Positions 16,083-23,840 of a stretch of 64,000 nucleotides of DNA are shown piece by piece. The DNA lies in NCBI RefSeq assembly GCF_050633145.1, contig NZ_JBOEFY010000030.1, forward strand, positions 1-64,000. Reading direction: 5' to 3'. A program made the translations under genes and the position numbers. The stretch is from Kordia sp050633145 (GTDB taxonomy: Bacteria > Bacteroidota > Bacteroidia > Flavobacteriales > Flavobacteriaceae). The stretch's first letter is position 1. Each line of letters opens with the position of its first letter. The notes under the pieces were generated by a model. It ran no database searches. It worked only from the letters and a program-made list of their open reading frames with translations, and was not told the DNA's origin.

Positions 16083-16757
16083 TTACACTTTAATAGAACA
16101 ACCAATTGCTTTTGTTGTTTTTACCTCAACTTCTTTTCCTGCTAACAATGCGTCAACTGCATCTTCTATATAGCGTTTTGTCACCGAAGAAGCATCTTTG
16201 TAATTATCATCAATAGCTCCAATATATTTTACTTGGTGTCCTTTTGGTGTTTTTGCAATTACATACATGTGTGGCGTTCTTGTAGCTCCAAATTCTGGAT
16301 ACACTTTTTGTCCTTCATCCAACATATATGGAAATGTAAATCCTTTTTCTTTAGCGCGCACCTGCATTTTTTCAAAACTATCATCTGGTCTTGCTTCTGG
16401 ACTGTTTGGATTTATAGCAATTACAGGATATCCTTTGCTTGCATATTTTTTATCTAAAGCAATCAATCTATCTTCATAAGCAACAGAATATGGACAGGTA
16501 TTGCATGTAAACGTAAGAATGAATCCTTTTGCATCTTTAAAATCGGCCATAGAGACCATTTTCCCATCTACATTTTTCAAAGAAAAGTCTTTTACAATAT
16601 CGCCAACTTGATAACCGTTCGTTACAACTTTCTTTGGTTTTTCTACGTTTTCAGCAATTGTTTTTACTTCCTTCTTTTCTGCGTCTTTCTCTTTCTTCTC
16701 TGCACAAGACACAGTCATAAAAAGTAACGCGATTACTGCTAATTTTATCGTTTTCAT
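16083..16757 (-). CDS. Redoxin-domain lipoprotein (AhpC/TSA-like, CxxC)
   Basis: A 224-residue lipoprotein (lipobox TVSC, Cys18) with a Lys/Glu-rich linker and a peroxiredoxin/thioredoxin-like domain: YQVGDIVKDFSLKNVDGK at the start and the redox motif FTCNTCPYSVAYE with CNTC. This AhpC/TSA subtype is often annotated as thioredoxin family or redoxin domain protein. It may reduce peroxides or thiols in the periplasm. It follows the TlpA-like gene by 15 nt, forming a two-gene redox operon. Substrate unknown. Confidence 0.87.
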   Translation of the reverse strand: MKTIKLAVIALLFMTVSCAEKKEKDAEKKEVKTIAENVEKPKKVVTNGYQVGDIVKDFSLKNVDGKMVSMADFKDAKGFILTFTCNTCPYSVAYEDRLIALDKKYASKGYPVIAINPNSPEARPDDSFEKMQVRAKEKGFTFPYMLDEGQKVYPEFGATRTPHMYVIAKTPKGHQVKYIGAIDDNYKDASSVTKRYIEDAVDALLAGKEVEVKTTKAIGCSIKV

Positions 16758-16772
16758 TTTAGTGGGTTTTTA

Positions 16773-17315
16773 TTAGTTTATAAAATTTTTCAATTCACTT
16801 TCAAGTTCTGCTTTCGTAAAAGAATGCTCATAGAACTTTCGTTTTCCTTTTTTGTATATAACCGTTGCCGGAATAGCTCCTGACCATTTTGGAGATACTT
16901 TCGGAATCCAGGCATTTTGATCGGGATCATCTAAAAGTACTTTTTCAGATTTTAAATCGTTTTTTGCTAAGAATGAATTCAGTTTTTTCAAATTAAAATC
17001 CAAACTTACCAACAACACTTTTACATTTTTGTCTTTATATTCTTCATTGACAGCTTCAAAATGTGGCAATTCTTTTACACAAGGCGCACACCAAGTTGCC
17101 CAAAAATTGACTACATGAATATTATCATCTTCAATTTTTAGGTATTTTTCAAACTCTTCAAAATTTAAAACTGGGATTTCAGAAACTTCCGCAGACAATT
17201 TCTCTGTTTCTGCTTTCACTTCAGATTTTATATTCGTAGCTACATCTTTTTGTTTTGTTTCATTTTCACACGAAATCAACGCAGCAACACAGAAGATAAA
17301 TAATACTTTTTTCAT
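16773..17315 (-). CDS. TlpA/ResA-like thioredoxin-fold lipoprotein
   Basis: A 180-residue lipoprotein (lipobox LISC, Cys16) with the thiol-disulfide motif NFWATWCAPCVKELPHFE, the hallmark of TlpA/ResA proteins, and a cis-proline region SGAIPATVIYKKG. It is expected to reduce periplasmic disulfides. First gene of a two-gene operon with the redoxin lipoprotein, and divergent from the Cys-rich peptide gene at 17468, from which it is separated by 152 bp. Confidence 0.92.
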   Translation of the reverse strand: MKKVLFIFCVAALISCENETKQKDVATNIKSEVKAETEKLSAEVSEIPVLNFEEFEKYLKIEDDNIHVVNFWATWCAPCVKELPHFEAVNEEYKDKNVKVLLVSLDFNLKKLNSFLAKNDLKSEKVLLDDPDQNAWIPKVSPKWSGAIPATVIYKKGKRKFYEHSFTKAELESELKNFIN

Positions 17316-17467
17316 GATGGTATATAATTGTCCTTAAAAATACGAAAACTCTATCGGTTCACTTTTTATTTAACAAATTTTAAGATTCTCAACTAGTTAA
17401 ATACGGTTTTACCTTATATAAATTCAAAACTACTTAGGTAAATTGACACAAATTAAAATTTTATATT

Positions 17468-17659
17468 ATGAAAAAAAGACACTTTAAAAATCTAAACTTA
17501 AACAAAACATCTATTTCCAATTTAAAAAACACAAAAGGAGGAAAAGAGTCTGGTCGACCTGATACATGCGTTATATGTTACAATGATACTTATGCGCCTT
17601 CATGCACTTGCATATCTACTGCACAAACGGGGCAAGTTCCTGTATGTGGAGACATTTAA
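17468..17659 (+). CDS. Cys-rich GG-leader peptide, candidate RiPP precursor
   Basis: A 63-residue peptide with leader KNLNLNKTSISNLKNTKGG (GG at 24-25) and a 38-residue core with five Cys (34, 37, 46, 48, 60) and many Ser/Thr. The LNLNK-x-SISNL leader is the pattern of Bacteroidota GG-leader natural product precursors (class I lanthipeptide-like). No LanB/LanC, radical SAM enzyme or C39 peptidase transporter is nearby, so modification and export would depend on distant genes. Its TAA overlaps the stop of the convergent DUF1501 gene by 3 bases. Divergent neighbours are thiol-disulfide lipoproteins. A real short gene is very likely; its chemistry is inference. Confidence 0.75.
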   Translation: MKKRHFKNLNLNKTSISNLKNTKGGKESGRPDTCVICYNDTYAPSCTCISTAQTGQVPVCGDI

Positions 17660-18870
17660 ACAATGTTTAAACCTGAAAATGGTTTGTTAATGACTTTCGA
17701 GGCATCTACTTCCAACCAATTGTTCAAAACGGACGTATAGATTTCTCGAAAGTCAATATCATATTTTAAATCGCCATTAGAATCTAAATTCGATAAATCT
17801 GCCATCGGATTGTAAAAACCTTGTTTCTTCAACTGATTTCCAATCAAAAACACTTGATTTGCCGTTCCATGATCGGTTCCATTAGCAGCATTTTGTTGTA
17901 CGCGTCGCCCAAATTCGGAAAAGGTCAAAATCAATGTATCCTTAAACGAATCTTGCTGTTTTAAATCTTTGATAAAAGCTGCCATCGCTTCATCATATAT
18001 TTTTAATAAACGCTTTTGTTTGTTTAGTTGATTTACATGTGTGTCAAATCCTCCAAGCGAAGTGTAATATACTTTGGTTTGCAATCCTGAGTTGATAAAT
18101 TGAGCAACTTGCTTGAGCTGTTTTGAAAATTTATTTTTTGGATATGTTGTTTGAGTCGTATACGTTTTAGAAGTTTCATAAATGTATTTTGCCGACGACG
18201 AAGCTGTGACCATCGTTTTGTATAAATAGCCCAAATTGTGTTCGCTTAAATGCGCAGCATCATGATGTTCTACTACTTTTCTAAAATACGGATCGTGTGT
18301 AGTACGAAAGAATAATTTCGGATCTGTCATAGCAATTCCATCTGTATGCTCACCTTTCAACAGTAACGACAAACTATCATCTACTTCGATAGCGTTTAAA
18401 GATGTATTTTTAGTAGCATCTAAATAACGTCCAACCCAACCCGATTGTAAATGTTCGTTAGCATCACTTCCTGTATGCCAAATATCCGTAGATCGAAAAT
18501 GTGAACGATTCGGATTTGGATATCCAACATTGTTTACCACACACAATTCTCCATTATTATATAAATTGCTGTGCGCGATGAGACTTTCATGAAAACCAAT
18601 TTCATCTGTAATTCCGATGAGGTTTGACTTTTTTTGCGCCAACGACAATCGATTTTTGTGATAAATATCGTTTCTGAATGGCACAACCGTATTTAAACCA
18701 TCATTTCCTCCAGAAAGCTGAATGATAACGAGTTTTTTTCCTGTGGCAACTGCACTATCGATCAGGTTGAATCCTGAAACGAATTTTGGCAGAAACATAG
18801 CTGTACTTGCTAAGGAAGCTTGTTTTAAAAAATTTCTTCTATTCATACAAAACTTGTTTTGCATTCCCAT
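17656..18870 (-). CDS. DUF1501 family protein with Tat signal
   Basis: A 404-residue protein of the DUF1501 family, related to alkaline-phosphatase/sulfatase folds. It starts with a twin-arginine signal (NRRNFLKQASLASTAMFLPK), so it is exported folded; MNRRNF at codon 9 is a likely alternative start. Family marks are VIIQLSGGNDGLNTVVPF, GFHESLIAH, GGFDTHVNQ and TFSEFGRRV...GTDHGTAN, which resemble metal-binding residues of the phosphatase superfamily. It follows the DUF1800 gene by 34 nt, the conserved partner across many phyla. Function is unknown; metal-dependent hydrolysis is inference. Confidence 0.9.
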   Translation of the reverse strand: MGMQNKFCMNRRNFLKQASLASTAMFLPKFVSGFNLIDSAVATGKKLVIIQLSGGNDGLNTVVPFRNDIYHKNRLSLAQKKSNLIGITDEIGFHESLIAHSNLYNNGELCVVNNVGYPNPNRSHFRSTDIWHTGSDANEHLQSGWVGRYLDATKNTSLNAIEVDDSLSLLLKGEHTDGIAMTDPKLFFRTTHDPYFRKVVEHHDAAHLSEHNLGYLYKTMVTASSSAKYIYETSKTYTTQTTYPKNKFSKQLKQVAQFINSGLQTKVYYTSLGGFDTHVNQLNKQKRLLKIYDEAMAAFIKDLKQQDSFKDTLILTFSEFGRRVQQNAANGTDHGTANQVFLIGNQLKKQGFYNPMADLSNLDSNGDLKYDIDFREIYTSVLNNWLEVDASKVINKPFSGLNIV

Positions 18871-18904
18871 GAAAACGGGAATCTCATTTAACTTTTTTTG
18901 TCAT

Positions 18905-20287
18905 CTAACACAATTGATATTCAGGCAAAGACATGAGCTGGATACAGAATTCTTTCAAATCTTGATCTGCTAGTTTTTCTAAATATTCTTTTGTTCCACG
19001 ATTTAGCGCACTTGTCAATAATGTTTGCTGTAACTGCTTGGTCGATGTATTTTTTTCCCGTGATAGAAACGCTTCCCAATCAGGAACAACTTTTAATTTC
19101 CGTTGACGATTTCGCTTGTTATTAAATCGTTGAAAATCGTCTTCAAACTCGCCTTTTTCATCCAATTCTATTTCTCCATTTGCCAATAAAACAGAAGGCA
19201 ATCGCAAGCGTAACATCATTGTGTTTGGATTGATCCAATTTCTGCCACCTTTCCAACCTGCTACATTTGGCGGAAACAATAAATGCTGTCCTAATAGTTT
19301 TTGCAGATAGACTAATTCACGTTCTTTTTCAAACCGCATTGGTACGACTCTATGTACACCAATCAAGAATTCTACAGGTGATTTTATTTTTGTGCCGATA
19401 TTTTTCGCATCATAAAACCAATCTGAAGTCAACACAAAACGCATTAAATTTCCAATATCGTAGTCTTTATAAAAAAGTTCGGTCATTTCGCTTACGCGGG
19501 AATCGTCTAATTGATCGTTCACGAAATATCTATAAACCTTTTCGCAAATAAATTGTGCACATTGTTTTTGCTGTAAGATGATTTCAATAATAGCGTCACC
19601 ATCAAAATTACCTGTTTTACCTAAAAAAGTTTTCTCTCCATAATCATGTTGACGACGACGAAAACGAAAATCGCCCATAATACTATGATTCCAACCTGTA
19701 AATGCGCGTGCAGCTTCTTTAATATCTTTTTCAGAATATTGATCGCGTCCAAGCGTAAATAGCTCCATCAACTCGCGCGCAAAATTTTCATTTGGTTTTT
19801 GCTTCTTATTTTGCCTTGTATTCAAATACTTCATCATGGAAGCTTCTTTTGAAATAGCAACCACAAAATCTTTAAAATTCCCTAGTGCATGTGTGCGAAG
19901 TATATTTTGATACTGTTGAAAGTGAACAATATTTTCATCACGACACACAAAATGATTTGCCCAAAAAAGAGTCATTTTCTCAACTAATAATTGTTCTGTA
20001 TTTCCAAGTTTATAGAGCCAAGCAATATTCATTTCGTGTATTTTCTTAGCGCTTTCCTTAAACAGTGCACGTGCCTTCTTTCTATCTTTCATCTTCAACC
20101 CTTTTAAAATTGTTGTTAATTCAGATATATCGATGGATAAAGGTTCAAAATTGCGAGAAGCTTCAAACAATTGCGAAACAATTTGTGTACGTGATTGACT
20201 TTTCAAACTAGTTGCTTCCGAAGATGAAATTCCAAAGCCAACTCTATTGTACAAATGCACGATTTCTTGTAAAGTCATAATAATCAA
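18905..20287 (-). CDS. DUF1800 family protein
   Basis: A 460-residue protein recognised by LYNRVGFGISSSEA at the N-terminus, MTLFWANHFVCRDE, NENFARELMELFTLG, AARAFTGWN and FPPNVAGWKGGRNWINP. The family is nearly always encoded with DUF1501, as here, and has been linked to secreted or surface functions, but no reaction is known. No signal peptide is apparent. MTLQEIVHL at codon 4 may be the true start. First gene of the two-gene unit. Confidence 0.9.
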   Translation of the reverse strand: MIIMTLQEIVHLYNRVGFGISSSEATSLKSQSRTQIVSQLFEASRNFEPLSIDISELTTILKGLKMKDRKKARALFKESAKKIHEMNIAWLYKLGNTEQLLVEKMTLFWANHFVCRDENIVHFQQYQNILRTHALGNFKDFVVAISKEASMMKYLNTRQNKKQKPNENFARELMELFTLGRDQYSEKDIKEAARAFTGWNHSIMGDFRFRRRQHDYGEKTFLGKTGNFDGDAIIEIILQQKQCAQFICEKVYRYFVNDQLDDSRVSEMTELFYKDYDIGNLMRFVLTSDWFYDAKNIGTKIKSPVEFLIGVHRVVPMRFEKERELVYLQKLLGQHLLFPPNVAGWKGGRNWINPNTMMLRLRLPSVLLANGEIELDEKGEFEDDFQRFNNKRNRQRKLKVVPDWEAFLSREKNTSTKQLQQTLLTSALNRGTKEYLEKLADQDLKEFCIQLMSLPEYQLC

Positions 20288-20387
20288 TTTGTATAGTGTG
20301 ACTCTTAAACGTTGAAAAAGTTTAATTTGGTATTTTGATCTTAACTAAAATTCTTCTAGTTTTAAATAAAAACAATTTTAAATACAA

Positions 20388-20804
20388 ATGTGTAAAGCAT
20401 CTAAAACAATCCGATTTTGTAGTTGTGAAGATAATCTAGCAAAAGCTACGAAACATCTTAAAAGTATCTTTTATGTTTGGACATTAGATCGCGTAGTAGG
20501 TTTTAGTGATAGTGGAATGGATGGGCTTGCCATGTTTCCTTCTGAACAACTAGACGAATTACTTCCTGAGTTTATACTAAAAGAACTCAATTCAAAAAAA
20601 TTATTTGACTTTGACTATATTCCGCAAGACAATGATAGCTTACAAATCAAAAGAGTAAACCCTAAAAAGAGATACGAGAAAAAAGAACTTATTGGCGATC
20701 ATTTAAACTTCTATTTTGAATTTGGTGAATGGCATATTGGATATATAAGTCCATTTACATACAACCTTAAAGTTTATAAAAATGGAAAAGTTGAAGTTTT
20801 ATAA
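20388..20804 (+). CDS. Hypothetical protein
   Basis: I do not recognise this 138-residue protein. It has an N-terminal FCSCEDN motif with two close Cys, a mixed alpha/beta character and a C-terminal beta-rich end (FYFEFGEWHIGYIS, YNLKVYKNGKVEVL). No signal peptide or membrane segment. A promoter-like TTTG-N19-TAGTTTTA lies at 20334-20364, 24 nt before the start. Single gene between the divergent DUF1800 gene and the MarR gene; codon use looks native. Confidence 0.6.
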   Translation: MCKASKTIRFCSCEDNLAKATKHLKSIFYVWTLDRVVGFSDSGMDGLAMFPSEQLDELLPEFILKELNSKKLFDFDYIPQDNDSLQIKRVNPKKRYEKKELIGDHLNFYFEFGEWHIGYISPFTYNLKVYKNGKVEVL

Positions 20805-20917
20805 GAAGTGAATAATTAGTAATGAGAGACGTTTCAAAAACCTAAAAGTTAAACAAGCCCAAACAAAATTTAATCAAACTTTAACACTACTCCACTTTTT
20901 TATTTTCAAAATACTAT

Positions 20918-20951
20918 TACATTTGTATATACAAATATTGTACATACAAAT
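20918..20951 (+). promoter_or_regulatory. marR-yceI promoter with two palindromic operators
   Basis: -7 box TACATTTG at 20918-20925. Overlapping it is a perfect 16-bp palindrome ATTTGTATATACAAAT (20921-20936), directly followed by a second, imperfect copy ATTGTACATACAAAT (20937-20951) that abuts the ATG at 20952. A dimeric MarR protein bound there would block transcription of its own gene. Confidence 0.65.
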
Positions 20952-21416
20952 ATGAAGCTTCAAGAAGTATTAAAGAGTAATGTTGAATTACCATTAGCAA
21001 AGAGAACATCTCTAAATTTTGTGATAACAAACAAAATTATTGCTGAAGCGTATTTAGCATTTTTCAAGCAATATGATATTTCAGGACAACAATATAATGT
21101 GCTACGCATATTAAGAGGTCAAAAAGGAAAGCCTGCAAATTTAGCTACGATTCAAGAACGAATGATTCATAAGAATAGCAATACAACGCGCTTGATTGAC
21201 AAGTTAATTTTAAAAGGTTTTGTTGAAAGAACTATTTGTCCAGAAAACCGAAGAAAAGTAGAAATTATCATTACAAAAAACGGATTGGATTTACTAGAAA
21301 CCATCGATCCGAAACTGAGTGCTTTAGAAGAAACTATAATGGAACCACTCACAAAAAATGAAGCTGAAACATTAAATACATTATTAGAAAAATTAAGAGG
21401 TTCGCAATCCCAATAA
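20952..21416 (+). CDS. MarR family transcriptional regulator
   Basis: A 154-residue winged-helix repressor. The helix-turn-helix is visible in LATIQERMIHKNSNTTRLID and the wing in GFVERTICPENRRKVEIIIT. It is followed by yceI 44 nt downstream, a pair common in Flavobacteriia, so it probably controls its own operon through the two palindromes overlapping its promoter. Ligand unknown. Confidence 0.93.
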   Translation: MKLQEVLKSNVELPLAKRTSLNFVITNKIIAEAYLAFFKQYDISGQQYNVLRILRGQKGKPANLATIQERMIHKNSNTTRLIDKLILKGFVERTICPENRRKVEIIITKNGLDLLETIDPKLSALEETIMEPLTKNEAETLNTLLEKLRGSQSQ

Positions 21417-21460
21417 AATTGCCCTTAAAAACACTATCTACATACATTAAAAACAAAAAA

Positions 21461-22027
21461 ATGAAAACACGTATTTTAACATTAGTAGCCTTATTTGCAT
21501 TTGCAACCATTTCAACAGCAGTTGCACAAGAGAAGAAAGTAAACGTAAAAGAAAGTAAGATTACTTGGACTGGTCATAAAGTAATAGGTCAACACGAAGG
21601 AACCATTAATATTAAAGAGGGAACTTTAAAATTTAAAGATGGAAAATTAGTTGATGGAATGTTTACAATTGATATGACAACAATTAACACTACAGATTTA
21701 AGTGGAGAATCTAAAGGTAATTTAGATGGTCACTTAAAATCTGATGACTTTTTTGGGGTAGCAAAATTTCCTACTGCAACTTTAAAGTTTAGAAAAGTAG
21801 TAGAAACAGATGATAATGTGTACAGAGTAGCTGCCAATTTAACAATTAAAGGAATAAAATCTCCTGTAGCTTTTAATCTTGAATTAGAAAGCAATTCTGC
21901 AGAAACAAAATTAAAGGTAGACCGCACAAAATATGGAATCAAGTACGGTTCTGCTTCTTTCTTTGACGGATTGAAAGACAAAGCAATTAGCGACGAATTT
22001 GACTTGCAAGTAGAATTAAAATTTTAA
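21461..22027 (+). CDS. YceI family protein (periplasmic lipid-binding fold)
   Basis: A 188-residue exported protein with a cleavable signal peptide (MKTRILTLVALFAFATISTA, cleavage after VAQ) and the YceI lipocalin-like barrel: ESKITWTGHKVIGQHEGTIN, GMFTIDMTTINTTDL, HLKSDDFFGVAKFPTATL, LTIKGIKSPVAF and RTKYGIKYGS. YceI proteins bind polyprenyl-type lipids. The open frame extends 14 codons upstream; the start at 21461 is chosen because the signal peptide begins there. Second gene of the marR-yceI unit. Confidence 0.93.
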   Translation: MKTRILTLVALFAFATISTAVAQEKKVNVKESKITWTGHKVIGQHEGTINIKEGTLKFKDGKLVDGMFTIDMTTINTTDLSGESKGNLDGHLKSDDFFGVAKFPTATLKFRKVVETDDNVYRVAANLTIKGIKSPVAFNLELESNSAETKLKVDRTKYGIKYGSASFFDGLKDKAISDEFDLQVELKF

Positions 22028-22031
22028 AATA

Positions 22032-22064
22032 TTTTTTATTCTAAAATTCATTTCTATATATTTG
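22032..22064 (+). promoter_or_regulatory. trp operon promoter
   Basis: TATATTTG (22057-22064) is a perfect flavobacterial -7 box; a T-rich TTTT at about 22032 stands at the -33 position. Transcription should start near 22069, about 13 nt before the leader peptide. Confidence 0.6.
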
Positions 22065-22081
22065 TCATAACAAAACAACAA

Positions 22082-22138
22082 ATGAAATTAAATTTAGTAA
22101 ATACTTGGTGGTGGAACTTACGAACTTCAGAATCGTGA
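22082..22138 (+). CDS. trpL: trp operon leader peptide (WWW)
   Basis: An 18-codon frame, MKLNLVNTWWWNLRTSES, with three consecutive Trp codons (22106-22114), ending at TGA 22136-22138. It sits between the trp promoter and a strong terminator, directly before trpE. Ribosome stalling on the TGG codons when charged tRNA-Trp is scarce would cover segment 1 and favour antitermination. Too short for usual gene callers. Confidence 0.9.
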   Translation: MKLNLVNTWWWNLRTSES

Positions 22139-22207
22139 GCTAAGTCCCTATTTACAAATAATAGATATATAAAAAGACTTGTCGATCACGACAAGTCTTT
22201 TTTTTTT
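22106..22207 (+). promoter_or_regulatory. Ribosome-mediated tryptophan attenuator
   Basis: Four interacting segments can be drawn. Segment 1 CTTACGA (22117-22123) pairs with segment 2 TCGTGAG (22133-22139). Segment 2 CGTGA plus AAGTC (22134-22138, 22142-22146) can instead pair with segment 3 GACTT plus TCACG (22176-22180, 22186-22190). Segments 3 and 4 form the terminator AGACTTGTCG-ATCA-CGACAAGTCT (22175-22198) followed by nine T. Pairing 2:3 breaks the terminator. Segment 1 begins one codon after the three Trp codons, as needed for control by stalling. Confidence 0.85.
22171..22207 (+). terminator. Attenuator terminator of the trp operon
   Basis: AGACTTGTCG-ATCA-CGACAAGTCT, perfect 10-bp stem, then nine T, ending 16 nt before the trpE start. 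Confidence 0.92.
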
Positions 22208-22222
22208 GAAACAAATTGAACC

Positions 22223-23617
22223 ATGTACACATTAAAAACTACCTATAAAAAAATATTAGCAGACACGATTACTCCCGTAAGTGTGTATCTAAAAATCAGG
22301 GACAAGTTCCCAAACAGTTTGCTATTGGAAAGTAGTGATTATCACGCCAGCGGAAACAGTTTTTCATATGTATGTTGCAATCCTATTGCAAGTATTAAGG
22401 TGGAAAATGAAACGCTTACGCGCGAATATCCAAACGGCGCAACAGACACTACTCCTATTACAGCAACAACCGATGTTCCAGCGTTAATTCACGAATTTTC
22501 AAAACAGTTTGAAACAGATACGAACGATTTCAAATTTATCAATAACGGTTTGTTTGGCTATATTGCTTATGATGCTGTTCGTTACTTTGAATCGGTAGAA
22601 ATTTCTAAAAAAGAACAATCGCTTTACATTCCAGATATGTACTATGCGATTTACCAAAACATCATTGCGTTCAATCATTTTAAAAACGAAGCGTACATCT
22701 TTTCGCATTGTTATGAAAAAGAAGATAATATTGCTTCGATTGAACATTTATTGAGTTCAAAAAACTTCACCACATATAACTTTAAAATTGATGGTGAACG
22801 CGAATCTAATTTAAACGATGAGCAGTTCAAACAAAATGTTGCATTAGCCAAAAAACATTGCTATCGTGGAGACGTTTTTCAATTGGTTTTATCGAGACGA
22901 TTCATCCAAAAATTTAAAGGAGACGAATTCAATGTATATCGTGCGTTAAGAAGTATCAACCCTTCACCATATCTTTTCTATTTTGATTATGGCGATTTTA
23001 AAATATTTGGTTCTTCACCAGAAGCGCAATTGGTCGTAAAAGACAATCACACAGAAATTCATCCAATCGCAGGAACTTTTAAACGTACAGGAAACGATGA
23101 AGAAGATGCAGCATCTGCCAAAAGGCTCTTTGACGATCCCAAAGAAAATGCAGAACACGTGATGCTAGTAGATTTAGCACGAAACGACTTAAGCCGAAAC
23201 GGAAATCAAGTACAAGTGGAAACTTATAAAGAATTGCAATTCTTTTCGCATGTTATTCATCTAGTATCTAAAGTAACGGCGCAAAAACATACAAATGTTC
23301 CAACAATGCAAGTTGTGGCAGACACATTTCCCGCAGGAACATTAAGCGGCGCACCAAAACACAAAGCCATGCAGTTGATAGAAAAATACGAAACATCTAA
23401 TCGTGATTTTTATGGTGGCGCTATTGGTTTTATGGACTTTCATGGAAACTTTAATCATGCCATTATGATTAGAACATTCCTAAGTAAAAATCACAAATTA
23501 CATTACCAAGCTGGTGCAGGAATTGTAGCAAAATCAAATGAAGAAAACGAAAATCAGGAAGTATATAACAAATTAAGAGCGCTGAATACGGCGTTGGAAA
23601 TTGCGGAAACGATTTAG
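22223..23617 (+). CDS. trpE: Anthranilate synthase component I
   Basis: Converts chorismate to anthranilate with ammonia supplied by TrpG; first step of tryptophan synthesis. The 464-residue protein shows the Trp feedback-binding motif LLESSD near residue 33, and the chorismate-binding core: CYRGDVFQLVLSRRF, FGSSPEAQLVV, HPIAGTFKRTG, DPKENAEHVMLVDLARNDL, FPAGTLSGAPK and GAIGFMDFHG. First gene of the operon, controlled by the attenuator immediately upstream; activity would also be feedback-inhibited by tryptophan. Confidence 0.97.
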   Translation: MYTLKTTYKKILADTITPVSVYLKIRDKFPNSLLLESSDYHASGNSFSYVCCNPIASIKVENETLTREYPNGATDTTPITATTDVPALIHEFSKQFETDTNDFKFINNGLFGYIAYDAVRYFESVEISKKEQSLYIPDMYYAIYQNIIAFNHFKNEAYIFSHCYEKEDNIASIEHLLSSKNFTTYNFKIDGERESNLNDEQFKQNVALAKKHCYRGDVFQLVLSRRFIQKFKGDEFNVYRALRSINPSPYLFYFDYGDFKIFGSSPEAQLVVKDNHTEIHPIAGTFKRTGNDEEDAASAKRLFDDPKENAEHVMLVDLARNDLSRNGNQVQVETYKELQFFSHVIHLVSKVTAQKHTNVPTMQVVADTFPAGTLSGAPKHKAMQLIEKYETSNRDFYGGAIGFMDFHGNFNHAIMIRTFLSKNHKLHYQAGAGIVAKSNEENENQEVYNKLRALNTALEIAETI

Positions 23618-23662
23618 GAATTATAAATGTAAAATTTTAAATGCTAAATGTAAAAGTGAACC

Positions 23663-23715
23663 TCTTTGAAACATTCTTATAAAACGACAACCAAAGTAAG
23701 TTGTTTCTTGGAAAC
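23663..23715 (+). repeat. Dispersed repeat family C copy upstream of trpG
   Basis: CTTTGAAACATTCTTATAAA ... GTTGTTTCTTGGAAAC, an imperfect inverted repeat (GAAAC/GTTTC ends). Relatives lie at 24438, 24655 and, reversed, 47570. Confidence 0.65.
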
Positions 23716-23733
23716 TATAAATAAAAAATAAAT

Positions 23734-23783
23734 CGTCACTTCGAGTGATTTTCTAAAAGAAAATAGTATCGAGAAGTACTTTG
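23734..23783 (+). repeat. Dispersed repeat family A copy upstream of trpG
   Basis: CGTCACTTCGAGTGATTTT, a short inverted AAAAT core, then TATCGAGAAGTACTTTG. Relatives at 4288 (reversed), 24563 and 47506 (reversed). Confidence 0.75.
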
Positions 23784-23840
23784 AAAATAAAAAGTAAAAA
23801 AGCCAATAGCTATAGGCTAGAAGCGAAAAGCCAATAAAAA

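Noticed and set aside
17440..17465. TTGACA-like and TATATT-like boxes before the Cys-rich peptide as a sigma70-type promoter
   Set aside because: The boxes are only about 12 nt apart from one another and from the start; spacing does not fit, and Bacteroidota use another consensus.
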